64,000 bases of DNA, taken from contig NC_030381.2 in assembly GCF_001625215.2 (NCBI RefSeq), forward strand, positions 46,870,689 to 46,934,688, written 5' to 3'. Position 1 is the stretch's first letter. Each line of letters opens with the position of its first letter. The translations under genes were made by a program, and so were the position numbers. The DNA comes from Daucus carota subsp. sativus. Taxonomy: Eukaryota > Streptophyta > Magnoliopsida > Apiales > Apiaceae. This document shows, in pieces, positions 49,215 to 61,847 of this stretch. The notes beneath the pieces were generated by a model. It made no database searches and had not been told where the DNA came from. It saw only the letters and a program-made list of their open reading frames with translations.

Positions 49215-52200
49215 TTAGAGGATCAGAAAGTTCTTTTCCATCAAGCTTTCCACCATATCCTTGAGGCTCACTTCAAGAGGTAGAAAATCAATGCCTAGAC
49301 GTTTAGCTCTTTCCTTAGAGACATGGTAGGGTGGCCCAGCAGGCTTTTCTTTTTTGCACCTGAAACTCAAAACAATAAAATACAATAAACTAGATTACTA
49401 TGGAATTATTAGGTGGAAGTAGAAAATCTTTATTACTATGTCACAGATGTTTTTATATGATATACTTACAACACTGTCGTATGCATTTAGCAAAGAGTGT
49501 AGAACTGCATTTGTGTTAAAATAACAGCTGGACGCTGGTTTTATAGCGCATCCGAAAAATATTTTTATTTTCCAATGATATCTTTGAAAATCTCTTGCTA
49601 TTATCATTCACAAGTGATTAATCCAATGTAAAATTAGAAAAACAGAAACTAATCTCTTAATCATTCATATTTTGACATAATCAATGTGTAGAGACTTTAG
49701 AGATCCACTCTACATGACTCTAAAGACTTTTGGTTTGAAAGCCAATTCTGTGACTCCCATGTCATTATCAGATCAACCTTCAAATATCATGTCTTTTATC
49801 ATCTGTTTTCACTTTGATAGTTTGGCTACTTTTGAAGTTGACCACAATCAAGTCATCCAATGGAATTAAAAAACATGCTTATCTATTGATTGCTTTGATT
49901 ATCTGTAATTTGTAAATTAGGTAGAGTGTCAAGCAGCTATCTTAAACTTATGTGATTTAAGAAGCCTGATATTATAAAAACTGTGTCAAAGTGCACGAGC
50001 CCTTTTTTGCTTATATTTATTTTTTCATCATCTAACAATGACTGACTCTTGATAATAAATCACTCAAATTACAAAAAGAAGGGGATTTAAATCAGAGCTA
50101 CAATGAAGAGAGAGAAAATTTAATCACACACAATGCACATGGATTGCAACCTATTAACTTTTTTGAGGTCATTAACCCCTGGAATTTTGGAAGAGAGTGA
50201 TTCTAATATGTAATGGCAATGAAAAGTAAACTTACGTTTCAGGAACACTTATAGCAGGATAAAGCTTGTGTAATATCTCAAAAGCCTCTGAAGAGTATGC
50301 CACCCTCCCAACTAAGCAATATCTTCCAGACGCAGAAGAAATCTCAAATGCTTGTATATGACCATAAGCAACATCTCTGACATCAACAAATCTAAAAGTT
50401 CCATCAGGGAATATTTCTTGTCCTGTGACATAAAAATTATTTCAACCATCAGAATGATTTAAATAATATATTAAAAAAAATTAACACTTCCATAACCTCC
50501 TAAAATTTAAGTACTTGGCAGTGTAATTAAGATGGATGAACAAAATGAAAACATAACATATATAGCATATACATATATCACATATGATACTTGTGCTGTA
50601 CAAATGAAATACTTGGCTGCTAATTGACATGGACTGATCAGTTGCACATGTACTTTGATGACTTCACTCTTTTTTGCAATTTTTCACAATGTCCACAGAG
50701 CAGAAATTTGTGCAATAATGCTGTTCTCCTAGTGTCTGGGCATCCGACTCGAGCAGTTACGCACGAAGTAAAGATTTTTAGTTGGTATAAATTTGCAAGA
50801 ACGCCCAAACAGTAAAGACACTATGGTTTTCTGAAAATTCAGAAAGGTGGAATTTTCTATTTTAGGGTTTTTGAGAAGTGTGTTACAGGAGAGTGTAGCA
50901 AAAATTTAATTCGGAAAGGGGAAAGGGGAATAGGGGGAAGGGACGTACTCGCTTGTCCCATTTGAAGATAGACGTGTGAGGAGGGTAGGATGTATGAAGC
51001 CTTCCCTACTAAAGAGTAGAAAAAGTTTCCAAAAAATGACCTCTCCATGTCTGATACCAGAGTTAAACCCATAAGGCCATGACCAGATGGTCATGAATTG
51101 GGCACCTAAACTACTGGGCCAATGCGACATGCCTAGGTTATAATAGTATGGCATTACGAAAATTTTATACAGGAATTTACCTCATATATATTTATATTTA
51201 TATTATGGCACTCATTTGACTGTGCTTTTTTTTTTCCCTCACTTACAGGTAAGAGGCAAAAGTCACAAAAATAAATCGAGTAGCAGACACTTGAAATTAA
51301 GTTAACAAATTTCTTCTATAGGTAGCTGCCACAAAAGCATAGGAGAAAACTCAATGGAGCTTTGGTAATATTTCAGAAGGTATCATCTTACCCTTTTTAA
51401 TGAAGTTTAGCATCCCTTCTGAAGTGATATTTAAAACTGGCTGTAAGAGAGGACCTAAGACAAAACCTGGATGCAGTGTCACCAAGTCAATTCCATGCTC
51501 TTCTGCAAACTTTAAAGCTGCTTGCTCAGCAAGTGTTTTTGAAAGGTGATAGTAAAGCTGAGATAAAACAGAAGTTCCATCAACATCATACACTTCACAA
51601 GCTTAAAGACACTCTTTCAAAGTATTAAATTGCAAGCAAATGAAATGAAATTAGTACAAATAGAATATGGTATTGAGATTTAAGCCTTACGATGCAAAGT
51701 TTCTAGTCTTCAATAATGAAAATCTTTAGGTCTCCGACAAAAGAATGGTTCATATGATTCATACCAGTCTTTGGTCTAAACTCGAGTCCAATATCAACAC
51801 TTATCATGCAAGGTAACTAAAATGGATGAGAGAGTAAGTAGAGTACACCCCACTGGGTTGCAAAGAAGCTACACCAAATCAATGGTGCAGCCAACTTTTT
51901 ATTAGTATATATTAGAAAAGAAAATTTTAAAATTGGTTGGATTAGAAGTAGGAAGACAAACAAAATCTGATTATGAATAGAAAGTGGTTGATCAATGCTT
52001 ATATGCAGATTTAACAAATAAAAAATTATGTTATCTGGACCAGATTCAGCTTTGGTCTGGAACATGATAAGCATCATAAGCTACATGAATAAGAAATTAC
52101 AACACAGTAAAGGAGTAAACGTGTAAGCAAGATTATAAGTAGAGTTACTTGACTTTTGAGTTCTCAACACTAAGTTTAAACTACTGAGTTTGTGCACTTA

Positions 52201-55200
52201 AAGGTGCGAGTCAATAAAATACATAAGTATGCAGACTTGGAGATTTAAATGTAGTACCAATTTCGAAAAGTACATGTTAATAAAAGTATCTGGTAGATAT
52301 GACCTAAAGGTAAGGTAGCTACCATTTTTGGTATATTTCTAGATGTATAATAGTAAAAATGCATATGATGGTATCGTCCTTGCTCCCGGAGGTTGAGGGT
52401 TCAAATATTGTCAAAGACAGAAGGTGTCTGTGAGTGTGTTTATTTCTCGAAAAAAAGACATAAGATTGACATAATACATGCAAAGCACTTGCTTCCCATT
52501 CTGAATATTAAATCACCACAACTTGCAAACAAATTAAGATTATGCACTTTTTACACTACTATAGGTTGAGTCTTCAGTTTCAAGAGCACCACACATGGCT
52601 AATCTTAATACATATAATTCAATTATGTGGTAACTTAACCTAAATCATATAAATGCAAATCTCAGCCTACAAAAGTGTAAGCGTAACAAATTAGTACAGG
52701 TAAATATCTTTTCATCAACTCCATATCCATATTTAATAGTTATCGCTTCAATTGGAGGATAACAAGGGTTAACCACAGGCAGCCTATGGGTTAAAGACTG
52801 TAGAAATCAAAATGTGCATTGTTTTTAAAACTTTGTAGTCCTCATGTGTTGCAGTTAAAATAAGAGTGGAATATATGCTATAGGAAGTCTAAAGAACAAG
52901 CAACTGAAACATATAACAGTTGAAAGTTTCATATTATGATGTACACATGCCTTCTGTTCTTCACAAAGTACTGGAGAAGAAAACCAAGTTTCATCCATTA
53001 CAACACCAGGCTTTAAAGGCTTTCCTGTGACCATAACTGAAGCTACGGAAGATGTTATTACCACCCTTTTAATTGATGGAAATTTTGTGCATGACTGAAG
53101 AACGTTAAGTGTTCCCTTCACTGCAGGCTCGACCAGTTCTACCTGAAATTGAGTAAAAGGAATAAGAACACGGAGGTCGAATGTACATTTGTAATCCACG
53201 CTAGTGAGCTAAAGTTTTATTTCAGAAACATCTATCAGGAAAAAACAAAAAAAATTAAATGCAAATCATGCTCAAAAGTTGGTTGTTATCATTTACATTG
53301 ATAACAATCAAGGAAACTTACACTGCAATAGACCTACTTAATAATTAAATGGTAATAGCAAACAAAGAAAATAAGACAACAACTTGCCATAGCCCTGAAA
53401 ATTTACTTGTTCTGTTGCAGATTGTTAACGGAGAAAACTGGTAGGTTAACAAAGATGAGGTTCGCAGCGTGGATCAAGATTCTTGTTGGCGAGAATGTAG
53501 GAAGTGGCTGGTTGTTTGTTATGGAGGCGGCTGCAATTGTAAGCAAAGGGTTCGAGATTGCTAACTGGAATAGCTCTCAAGAATGATCGATGCCTACAAT
53601 CTGCCTACGTACCCCTATTTATAGAGGATCAAGCCGGCACGTAGTTCTTTCTCTTAAGAGACCCATGTGGACTGGGCCTCCCCTTCTGGAATCTTCCTCC
53701 CGAAAGGGGCCCAATACGATGAGGCCTAGCCTTGGGCCTTGCAGACTCTCGAGCACCCAAGGCTTACCCCAAATGCATGGACACTACTCCACTCCCCGAC
53801 AGGGACAACCCGCCAGACTACAGAGGTAGAGCCTTTCAGGGCGCGTCTTCTATTCTACCTCCACCTCCCAAGGAGGACAACTCCTCAGACTACAAGGTAG
53901 GGCCTTCTACAATTCAACAGTTGGATTTACTTATGTTTAAGGGCGTCCCCCTAAACAAAAGCATCTCCTTCTGTCCTTCTGAACCATTGCTAACTGAACT
54001 GTCTTCGGCAAGATGGTGCGCCCAAAGATAGGGCGCGCCCTATCTTTCTACAGGGTCACTTCTAAATTGGGTTGATCTTGATTCTTCTGGCCCAACCAAG
54101 TCTTCTTTTGTGGGCCTGGCCCATGAAGTCGGTCTTCATATAAATCATTTTCTTATAAAGCTGAGATGTGTCTTCTCCCTCCAATCAGGGCGCGCCCTCA
54201 TGGAGGTCCTTCTGGGTACAGTCAGATATGTAGTTGCTGTGAGATATGTGGACACGGCCTGATATGTGGACGCGGCCTGGCATGTGGACGCGGCGTGGCA
54301 TGTGGGCGCGGCCTGACATCATGTGGCCACGGCCTGGCATGTGGGCGCGGCCTGACATCATATGGACGCGGCCTGGGATGTGGGCGCAGCCAGACATTTG
54401 GGCGCGGCCTGATATGTGACCGCGGCCTGGGATATGGGCGTAGCCAGACATGTGGGAGCGGCCTGGCAAGTGGGCGCGGCCTGGCATGTGGACGCGTCCT
54501 GGCAAGTGGGCGCAACCTGGCATGTGGACGCGCCCTGGCATTAAAGCGGCCTAGCATGTGGACGCGCCCTGGCAAGTGGGCGCGGCCTGGCTTGTGGACG
54601 CGCCCTGGCAAGTGGGCGCGGCCTATCATGTGATCCAGCCCAATCTTGAATATGTCGGCCCAAAATAGTTTTCCACCTAAAGCGCGCCCTTATTAAAGAT
54701 TCTTCTGGACGTGGTCAGATATGTGGGCGCGCCTACATGTTGTCGAGCCCAATCTTCAGTGCGTAAGTCCATATCTTCATCTTTTATACGGGCCTAGCCC
54801 ATCAATGAAGTTCATGTTGAATTTTGGGCATAACAACTACCCCCAGATCTTGGTGGCATTGAAGATGTCGACGAGATCTTGATAATCTTTACTCCCTACG
54901 ACGTTCCATCTTGTTTATTCCTCTGTGACGACTGTCCTTCGCATGTGTAAAAGACGTAGAAGTTTCCTTACTCGGCGCGCCGTGTGGCGCCGACTGTTAG
55001 AACTTTCTTGATGTAGTATGACTGAGTTTTGAGTAATGTAGCCGAGTCAAATTGAGTAAGATTCCACTAAGAAGAATGAGTTAAGTTGACGAAGAAGATT
55101 CTGCCGAAGCCGATGCTGAAGAGGCTGAGTCGCGGAAGATGATGCCGAAGAGGGTGAGTCGAGGAAGACAATGATGGTAAAGCCGATGCTGAAGTGGTTG

Positions 55201-58200
55201 AGTCGAGGAAGACGATGCTGCTGAAGCTGATGCTCGTACCTTCTACCACGCCTTAGATGAGGATGAGGCGCACCCTGATGGTGAAGATAATTCTTCCAAT
55301 TGTTGTTGAACAAGGATCTCAACTCTGCAGACGTTTGAGTTATAGGCTAATTGGGGGCGCCTCATGTTCCCTCCCGCTCTTCTAATCTTCATGTAAACCA
55401 TATTTATGTAGAATCAGTCAAATATGTCTTCTTCCTACAACAGGGCGCGCCCTCAACAAGGGTCCCTCTGGACGCAGTCGGACAGATGGGCGCGGCCTGA
55501 CAGGTGGCCGAGGCCTGAAATGTGGGCGTAGCCTGACAGGTGGCCGAGGCCTGACAGGTGGGCGCGGCCTGACATGCGGGCGCGACTTGACAGGTGACCG
55601 AGGCCTGACAAGTGTGCGCGGCCTGACATGTGGACGCGGCCTGGCATGTGGCCATGGCCTGACATCAAGTGGACGCGGCATGTAATGTGGACGCGCCCTG
55701 GCAAGTGGGCGCGGCCTGTCATGTGATCCAGCCCAATCTTGAATATGTCAGCCCAAAATAGTTTTCCACCTAAAGCGCGCCCTTACTAGAGGTTCTTCTG
55801 GACGTGGCCAGATATGTGGGCGCGCCTACATATGATTGGAGGCTTAACAACCGAGTGATTGGAGGTCTTTCATGGAGGCGCCTGTTAAGTTGGCGGCGCC
55901 AGTTAAGTGGGCGCGCCCACTTACTGAGCAGCCTAATTCTGACCATGTCCGGGCCCAAACAACATATCTCCGGTTTTCTAGTGGATTTGTCTCATTAGGC
56001 AATCTCATGTCTTCCTTCCATCAAGGCGCTCCCAGATTTTGGGTCTTCTTGGAGGAGCCAAATAAGTGGGCGCGACCACATTCTATGCGGCCTCCATCAA
56101 GTGCTTGTTGATTTTTTGGTAACTTTCTCTCCCGGCTAGTTGAATGCCTTGTAATGGTATTATGAAGTTTTGATCATTTCTGAAGGCGCGCCTAGAACAA
56201 ATGTCGTCTCCAAGATATTAAGCTCAAATTATACCTCTGGCCTCCAATATTTTACTCATAGCTCGTCTCAGGTTTCATAGTTTTGTCCAGGTCAACAACT
56301 TATATGTTGGTATTTGTCCTCGGTCTTCAACTTACATCCTGCGTCTTGTTCTAGGTCTTTGGGCTTCGACTTGCATTCTCGGTCTTGTTCTGGATCTTCG
56401 GTCTTCGACCTGTATCCTTGGGCTTGTCTTGCGCCTTCAACCTGTATCTAAGAGCATGTCCAGGGTTTCTGACCCGAACTCGGAACTTATCTTGTGTCTC
56501 CGACCTGCACTCGGAGCCTGTCCTGGATCTCTTGCCTATACTCGGAGCTTGTCCTGAGTCTCCGACCTATACCCCGGAGTGTGTTCGGGGACTTCAGCCT
56601 TCAACCTGTAACATGGAGCTTGCCCTAAGTCTTCTCTCACAATCCTCCACAATATATACCTCCGAGACGAGCTTTCCCTGTAAGTGCTCCAAGCAATGTG
56701 TCTCTACAAAGAGTCCACATTTGATTCGATAGGGTCCTTCCTAGTTAGCATCGAACACTCCATGATTTTGGCACTTTCATCCCTGACATCATCCTGCACT
56801 AGGTCTCCCCTATTCAAAGGATTGGCCTTGACCTTGCTATTGTAGAATCGAGTTGTTCTCTGTTAATATGCTGCTTCCTGAGCTGTGACTCGCTTCTGAC
56901 TTCTTCCATCATATTGGGGGTGAAGCCTCTGATTAACTTCGTTTGCCTCCTACTCGAAGTTGTCTCTCCTTAAAGAACCTGCTTCAACCTTGACTGGAAC
57001 CATTGCCTCAGGATCTTTAGAGCAAGTGAACTACCCCCCGAGTGATTGTCACACATTTCTTCATGAACTTCCATCATCTACCAGGATGATAATGGAGCTG
57101 GGCTTCGGAAGAGTCCTTTGTTGGTTGGCTTTAAAGATGCGTTCTATTGACGCAACCAAATGTGTCTAATGATTAGATCTTTCATCATAGTCCCGAGGTG
57201 GTGTGTAGTTTCTTCTATAGGTAATATTGTCTCTGCTTGGATGTTGACGTCTGCTTCTATGTTCCGGGCTGGAAGATTGTTCTCGTCTCCCGAGGTTGTG
57301 TTCTTGTAGTTGACGGGCGAAGGATCCTTGATGACTTCGGCAAAGAGTGATTCTTGACTGGAAGTGACGTTTTTCCTCCATCAAAGTGGTGTCGAGATAA
57401 TCCTGAGGGTGTTGATGTCGATAGCCTCGATCCCTGGAATGTTCTGGATATTAGGTTGGACACGCGTCAGGTCGCTTGGCGGCGGAGCAAGGAGATTCGA
57501 TGACATGGCAAGATTTGATGGAGCAAGGGGATTTGACGATGAAGCAAGATTTGATGATGAGTTGATGGTGGAACGAGAAGATTGCCGATGTCTGTTGTCG
57601 AGTTATATGGTTGACTTGAGCATCTATGAGATTGAAGTGGAGCGTGTCTGTGCCTAAGGTGTGCCATGTTAGAAGGAGGTGCACCTTCTAACATACTTTT
57701 TCCCTGCAAGGGATACAACCAATACAACATATCGTATACAAGTGTTAGGAAGAGTATTTACCTCAGGGCGCTCCCAGTCAGGGGAAGGCGCGCCTAAACT
57801 AACATTCTTCCTCCCTGCAAAGGACCCGACTAACACAATATACCGTACACAAGTACAAGAAGAATATTTACCTTAGGCGCGCCCAGTCAGGGGGAGGCGC
57901 GCTCATCGATACATTGTGCCAGCCGTGGGACTTGCTTCCTTCCGAAACCCTGAGAAAGTCTCCAGATCCGAGAATCACGCTTCCCTCATGTGTTGGCTTC
58001 TGGAACCTTCACTCCGATCTTGCCTTCATCTTTCGCCCTCACAACCGTGCCTTGTTCAATATCGATAACAAACAACAATGCTTACCGTTGTCTTCCCCTT
58101 CTGAACATGCTTCTCCATCGAACCCGTCTTCTTTTCCTTCATAACGGGCTTCTCTTTCGATCCCGTCTTCTTCTCCTTCAAGACGGACTTCTCCTTCGAT

Positions 58201-61200
58201 CCCGTCTTCTTCTCCTTCATAACGGAATTCTCCTTCGATCTTGTCTTCTTCTCCTTCATAACGTACTTCTCCTTCGATCCCATTATCTATCCCTTCCGAA
58301 CAGACTTCTTAGATAATTCATCGGTACTCACCATGATTGGCGGCGACCAGGCGATCGGTGGTCGTAGACTGACGTTGTCTCCATCTGTTATCACAATTGC
58401 CTGTTCCTGGGGGGTGTCCCCGACCGTGATGTCGTCCGTCCATCGGTGTTGCTTGTCTTTCCAATGTTGTCTCCACTGGATCTAGGATCGGGGTGCTGGT
58501 TCCCGTCGGGCGTTCTCTCGCCGTGGTTCTACATCTTTCTCCTTGATGGAAAATCTTGAACTACCCCTCCTTCTAGCGCCAATTTGTTAACGGAGAAAAC
58601 TGGTAGGTTAACAAAGATGAGGTTCGCAGCGTGGATCAAGATTCTTGTTGGCGAGAATGTAGGAAGTGGTTGGTTGTTTGTTATGGAGGCGGCTGAAATT
58701 GTAAGCAAAGGGTTCGAGATTGCTAACTGGAATAGCTCTCAAGAATGATCGATGCCTACAATCTGCCTACGTACCCCTATTTATAGAGGATCAAGCCGGC
58801 ACGTAGTTCTTTCTCTTAAGAGACCCATGTGGACTGGGCCTCCCCTTCTAGAATCTTCCTCCCGAAAGGGGCCCAATACGATGAGGCCTAGCCTTGGGCC
58901 TTGCAGACTCTCGAGCACCCAAGGCTTACCCCAAATGCATGGACACTACTCCACTCCCCGACAGGGACAACCCGCCAGACTACAGAGGTAGAGCCTTTCA
59001 GGGCGCGTCTTCTATTCTACCTCCACCTACCAAGGAGGACAACTCCTCAGACTACAAGGTAGGGCCTTCTACAATTCAACAGTTGGATTTACTTATGTTT
59101 AAGGGCGTCCCCCTAAACAAAAGCATCTCCTTCTGTCCTTCTGAACCATTGCTAACTGAACTGTCTTCGGCAAGATGGTGCGCCCAAAGATAGGGCGCGC
59201 CCTATCTTTCTACAGGGTCACTTCTAAATTGGGTTGATCTTGATTCTTCTGGCCCAACCAAGTCTTCTTTTGTGGGCCTGGCCCATGAAGTCGGTCTTCA
59301 TATAAATCATTTTCTTATAAAGCTGAGATGTGTCTTCTCCCTCCAATCAGGGCGCGCCCTCATGGAGGTCCTTCTGGGTACAGTCAGATATGTAGTTGCT
59401 GTGAGATATGTGGACACGGCCTGATATGTGGACGCGGCCTGGCATGTGGACGCGGCGTGGCATGTGGGCGCGGCCTGACATCATGTGGACGCGGCCTGGC
59501 ATGTGGGCGCGGCCTGACATCATGTGGACGCGGCCTGGGATGTGGGCGCAGCCAGACATTTGGGCGCGGCCTGATATGTGACCGCGGCCTGGGATATGGG
59601 CGTAGCCAGACATGTGGGAGCGGCCTGGCAAGTGGGCGCGGCCTGGCATGTGGACGCGTCCTGGCAAGTGGGCGCGACCTGGCATGTGGACGCGCCCTGG
59701 CATTAAAGCGGCCTAGCATGTGGACGCGCCCTGGCAAGTGGGCGCGGCCTGGCTTGTGGACGCGCCCTGGCAAGTGGGCGCGGCCTATCATGTGATCCAG
59801 CCCAATCTTGAATATGTCGGCCCAAAATAGTTTTCCACCTAAAGCGCGCCCTTATTAAAGATTCTTCTGGACGTGGTCAGATATGTGGGCGCGCCTACAT
59901 GTTGTCGAGCCCAATCTTCAGTGCGTAAGTCCATATCTTCATCTTTTATACGGGCCTAGCCCATCAATGAAGTTCATGTTGAATTTTGGGCATAACACAG
60001 ATACCATCTGAATCCATATTGCAGATACCATCTAATAGTTTTAAGAATAGAGACAAACTAGATGTACTTCATCTGGTGACATATTTATAACTCTTGAAGC
60101 TGAGTTGTAGTGCTACATAATTCTTGTCATGTTATCGCCATCCACTTTAATATGACTACATGTCTAATTTGTCTCTAACTTTGTCTAGATCAGTCTTGCT
60201 TACAAGTACAAGGAAACACAAAGAGTAGAAGAAGAAGAACCTGGGGGTTAGAGGATGAAAGGTTTACAGGTGATGCTGTATGAAAGACACCATCACATCC
60301 TTCAACTGCAGGATCGAAAGATCCATCCTCGAGTAAATTTGCTTCAAACAAGTGAAGTCTTTCTTTGGCTCCATCAAGTGCAAGTAGGTGTTCAGTCTTC
60401 TGCGGATCATCTGAAATACAAGCAGAAGACTGTTAATAACAATACTAGTCTTGAAATGTAGATGGAAGCTGTCTAAATATTTTCTTACATTAAACAATTC
60501 AGTGTAGAATTAGTTCATCATGTTATTCAAAGCTCCCTCACAAGGTTAGGTGCAAATTTAGGTCTGTAATGGACCAATCGCTGCAAATGCAGTTTGCAAC
60601 TTACGTTTCATAAGTATGAGACATGGCATTTTATATCATTTTATTTATTCTTTTTGCATATAAGCTTATGATTAAAAAATTTCAGGCTGTTCAACAGAAC
60701 TTACTATAATTTTTCTTAAATATTCGACACAGTGTTTGGTAAGTTTATGATGAAACCTTAAAGTTGAAGGCCAAAAAAAAATAATCTTAAAATTTTATAA
60801 CTAAGTTCAAGGATAAGGTTGATTTTGGCATCTCACGTGGGTCGTAAAAGCTGATTTCCTCAGTAACTATAAAAGTTGGCTTTTCCTCTAGTATCTTTCT
60901 TACCTGGCTTATAAGAAAGGCAGTTTTTTTGGGCAAGGTGCTTTTATGGTCCCGAAAAACAATATCAAGCGGGATCTTGGTAGTATTAACTTACAAAAAT
61001 GAACGACACCATCAAATTCTAAATATATGCAAATCTTCTGCTGAAGTGATATATATTTTTATTTTTTTTTGAAAATGATCACTCCTTGATGTTCTCCCTC
61101 AATGTACGTGTTGTTGCTAAGTTGATCTCACTTTTTACATAAAATAGGAAAGGCTGCACCATGTTAAGCATATGGGATCCCAATGGGTGAAAAAAAAGTG

Positions 61201-61847
61201 AGTGCTCTATAGTAAGTGGTTTAGTAAGTAAATCAAAAGGCCAAAAAATGGGGAAAATATAGGCAGGATTATAATCATATTACAAAAGAAGACTTTATCT
61301 CCAGATAACAGTAATTCTCAATCTACTTTCAGGAAGGTTCTTTAAAGTAGAACATGATTTTCAGCATCAATCAAACTAGCAATCACAACTAGCCAACAGA
61401 ATTCACAAACCGTGCTAGCTTTCGGGAAAAAAATTAAAAATAAATTCTAACTCAGACCCACAAGCATGTACTAACTATCAGCCCCTCTAGTATAAAAATC
61501 CCAGTAAGGCAATGTTCACAAATCACCTTCATCAGCAATTATTAAACCAAAAAAATAAAATTAAAGAAGTGGGTATCTCAATTTGGACTTGAATATTACA
61601 AAACACACAAAACTAAGCAAGATAAGAGAGACTTTCAGTATGAATCAACACAGCAAGAAACACACAAAACAAAAAAGAAAAAAAAAAAAGAAGCACAAAC
61701 ATGTAAAGAAAAAGAGCGAGAATACAAACTGAGAGATCGAACAGTGGCGTTAACAGTGTAATGACGTTCGAGCAACATCTTGACAAGCCATGAAGCTATA
61801 TATCCTGATGCCCCTGTTACACATACTAGCTTTCCTTTTCCACTCAT
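49215..61847 (-). CDS. Phenylacetaldehyde/CCR-like SDR, copy C, interrupted by an LTR element in intron 2
   Basis: Exons 5' to 3': 61730-61847, 60241-60410, 52951-53142, 51392-51557, 50236-50422 and 49215-49359. They join in frame to 325 codons plus TAA. NADP motif VTGASGYIA, catalytic ITSS and YHLSK, and [16 protein letters not shown] are all present. The ATG (MSGKGKLV) is set by an in-frame stop a few codons upstream. Intron 2 is over 7 kb because a 6.6-kb LTR retrotransposon sits in it in the same orientation; its polyadenylation signals could end transcripts early. Intron 3 is GC-AG. The coding sequence shows no lesion, so the gene may be functional if the intron is spliced. Substrate unknown, as for copy A. 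Confidence 0.83.
50920..51130 (-). mobile_element. SINE (Au-like body) in intron 4 of copy C
   Basis: On the minus strand a tRNA-like head (GGCCCAGTAGTTTAGGTGCC, then GGTCATGG) is followed by GGAAAC...TAGTAGGGAAGGCTTCATACAT, continuing with CCTACCCTCC. This resembles the GGAAACAGCC...GGTAAGGCTGCGTACAT body of Au-type plant SINEs as I recall them. The copy ends near GTACGTCCCTTCCCC. It matches the shorter copy in B. Confidence 0.7.
53423..54835 (-). repeat. 3' LTR (left copy)
   Basis: It is identical in length to the right copy and differs from it at 8 positions. It carries a minus-strand TATAAATA at 53616-53623, a 24-bp perfect palindrome at 54024-54047, many GGCGCGCC sites and an 18-bp tandem array. 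Confidence 0.95.
54247..54635. repeat. GC-rich 18-bp tandem array in the left LTR
   Basis: About 21 units of the form (T)GTGG(A/G)CGCGGCCTGGCA follow one another, with a few 21-bp variants. Because 18 is a multiple of 3, both strands stay open: CGRGLA-like on plus, PGRVHM- or RPHARP-like on minus. Confidence 0.92.
55441..55840. repeat. Diverged internal copy of the LTR array segment
   Basis: This interior part starts GGGCGCGCCCTC, carries the same 18-bp array in a more diverged form, and continues with ATGTGATCCAGCCCAATCTT and AAAATAGTTTTCCACCTAAA exactly as the LTR does (54180-54740). It is a third, older copy of that LTR segment. Confidence 0.85.
58103..58290. repeat. 39-bp tandem repeat in the LTR element interior
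   Basis: About five units, best seen as CTTCGATCCCGTCTTCTTCT plus flanking bases, repeat every 39 bp. On the minus strand they read as lysine-rich [13 protein letters not shown] units of 13 residues. This may be part of a former gag leader or simple slippage. Confidence 0.85.
58585..59997 (-). repeat. 5' LTR (right copy)
   Basis: The 5' LTR in the element's own orientation, with TATAAATA on the minus strand at 58778-58785, the palindrome at 59186-59209 and the 18-bp array at about 59409-59797. Confidence 0.95.

Larger units (their letters stand above)
53423..59997 (-). mobile_element. Non-autonomous LTR retrotransposon (probably Ty3/gypsy-derived)
   Basis: Two 1413-bp direct LTRs (53423-54835 and 58585-59997) start TG and end CA and are flanked by the 5-bp duplication CAGAT (53418-53422 and 59998-60002). 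On the minus strand the internal region starts AATTGGCGCTAGAAGGAGGG, a candidate primer-binding site region. It ends GATCTGGGGGTAGT, a polypurine tract next to the LTR start TGTTATGCCC. The LTR has a minus-strand TATAAATA. The 3.75-kb interior lacks recognisable protease, reverse transcriptase or integrase; only an arginine-rich gag-like fragment (about 57166-57460, minus) is seen. It must rely on enzymes from another element. The LTRs differ at 8 sites. Confidence 0.93.

Noticed and set aside
54222..54629. Minus-strand frames of 118-135 codons in the LTR (RPHARP and PGRVHM repeats)
   Set aside because: Same array read on the other strand; non-coding low-complexity sequence is the simpler explanation.
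54166..54633. Long plus-strand frame encoding CGRGLA-type repeats (and its twin at 59328-59795)
   Set aside because: It is a by-product of the 18-bp LTR array, which is open on both strands. It has no known domain and occurs identically in both LTRs.
54247..54635. CRISPR array
   Set aside because: Units are directly adjacent without unique spacers, and this is plant nuclear DNA. They are simple tandem repeats.
57166..57384. Arginine-rich minus-strand frame as a host gene
   Set aside because: It lies inside the LTR element and is better read as a remnant of its gag region.
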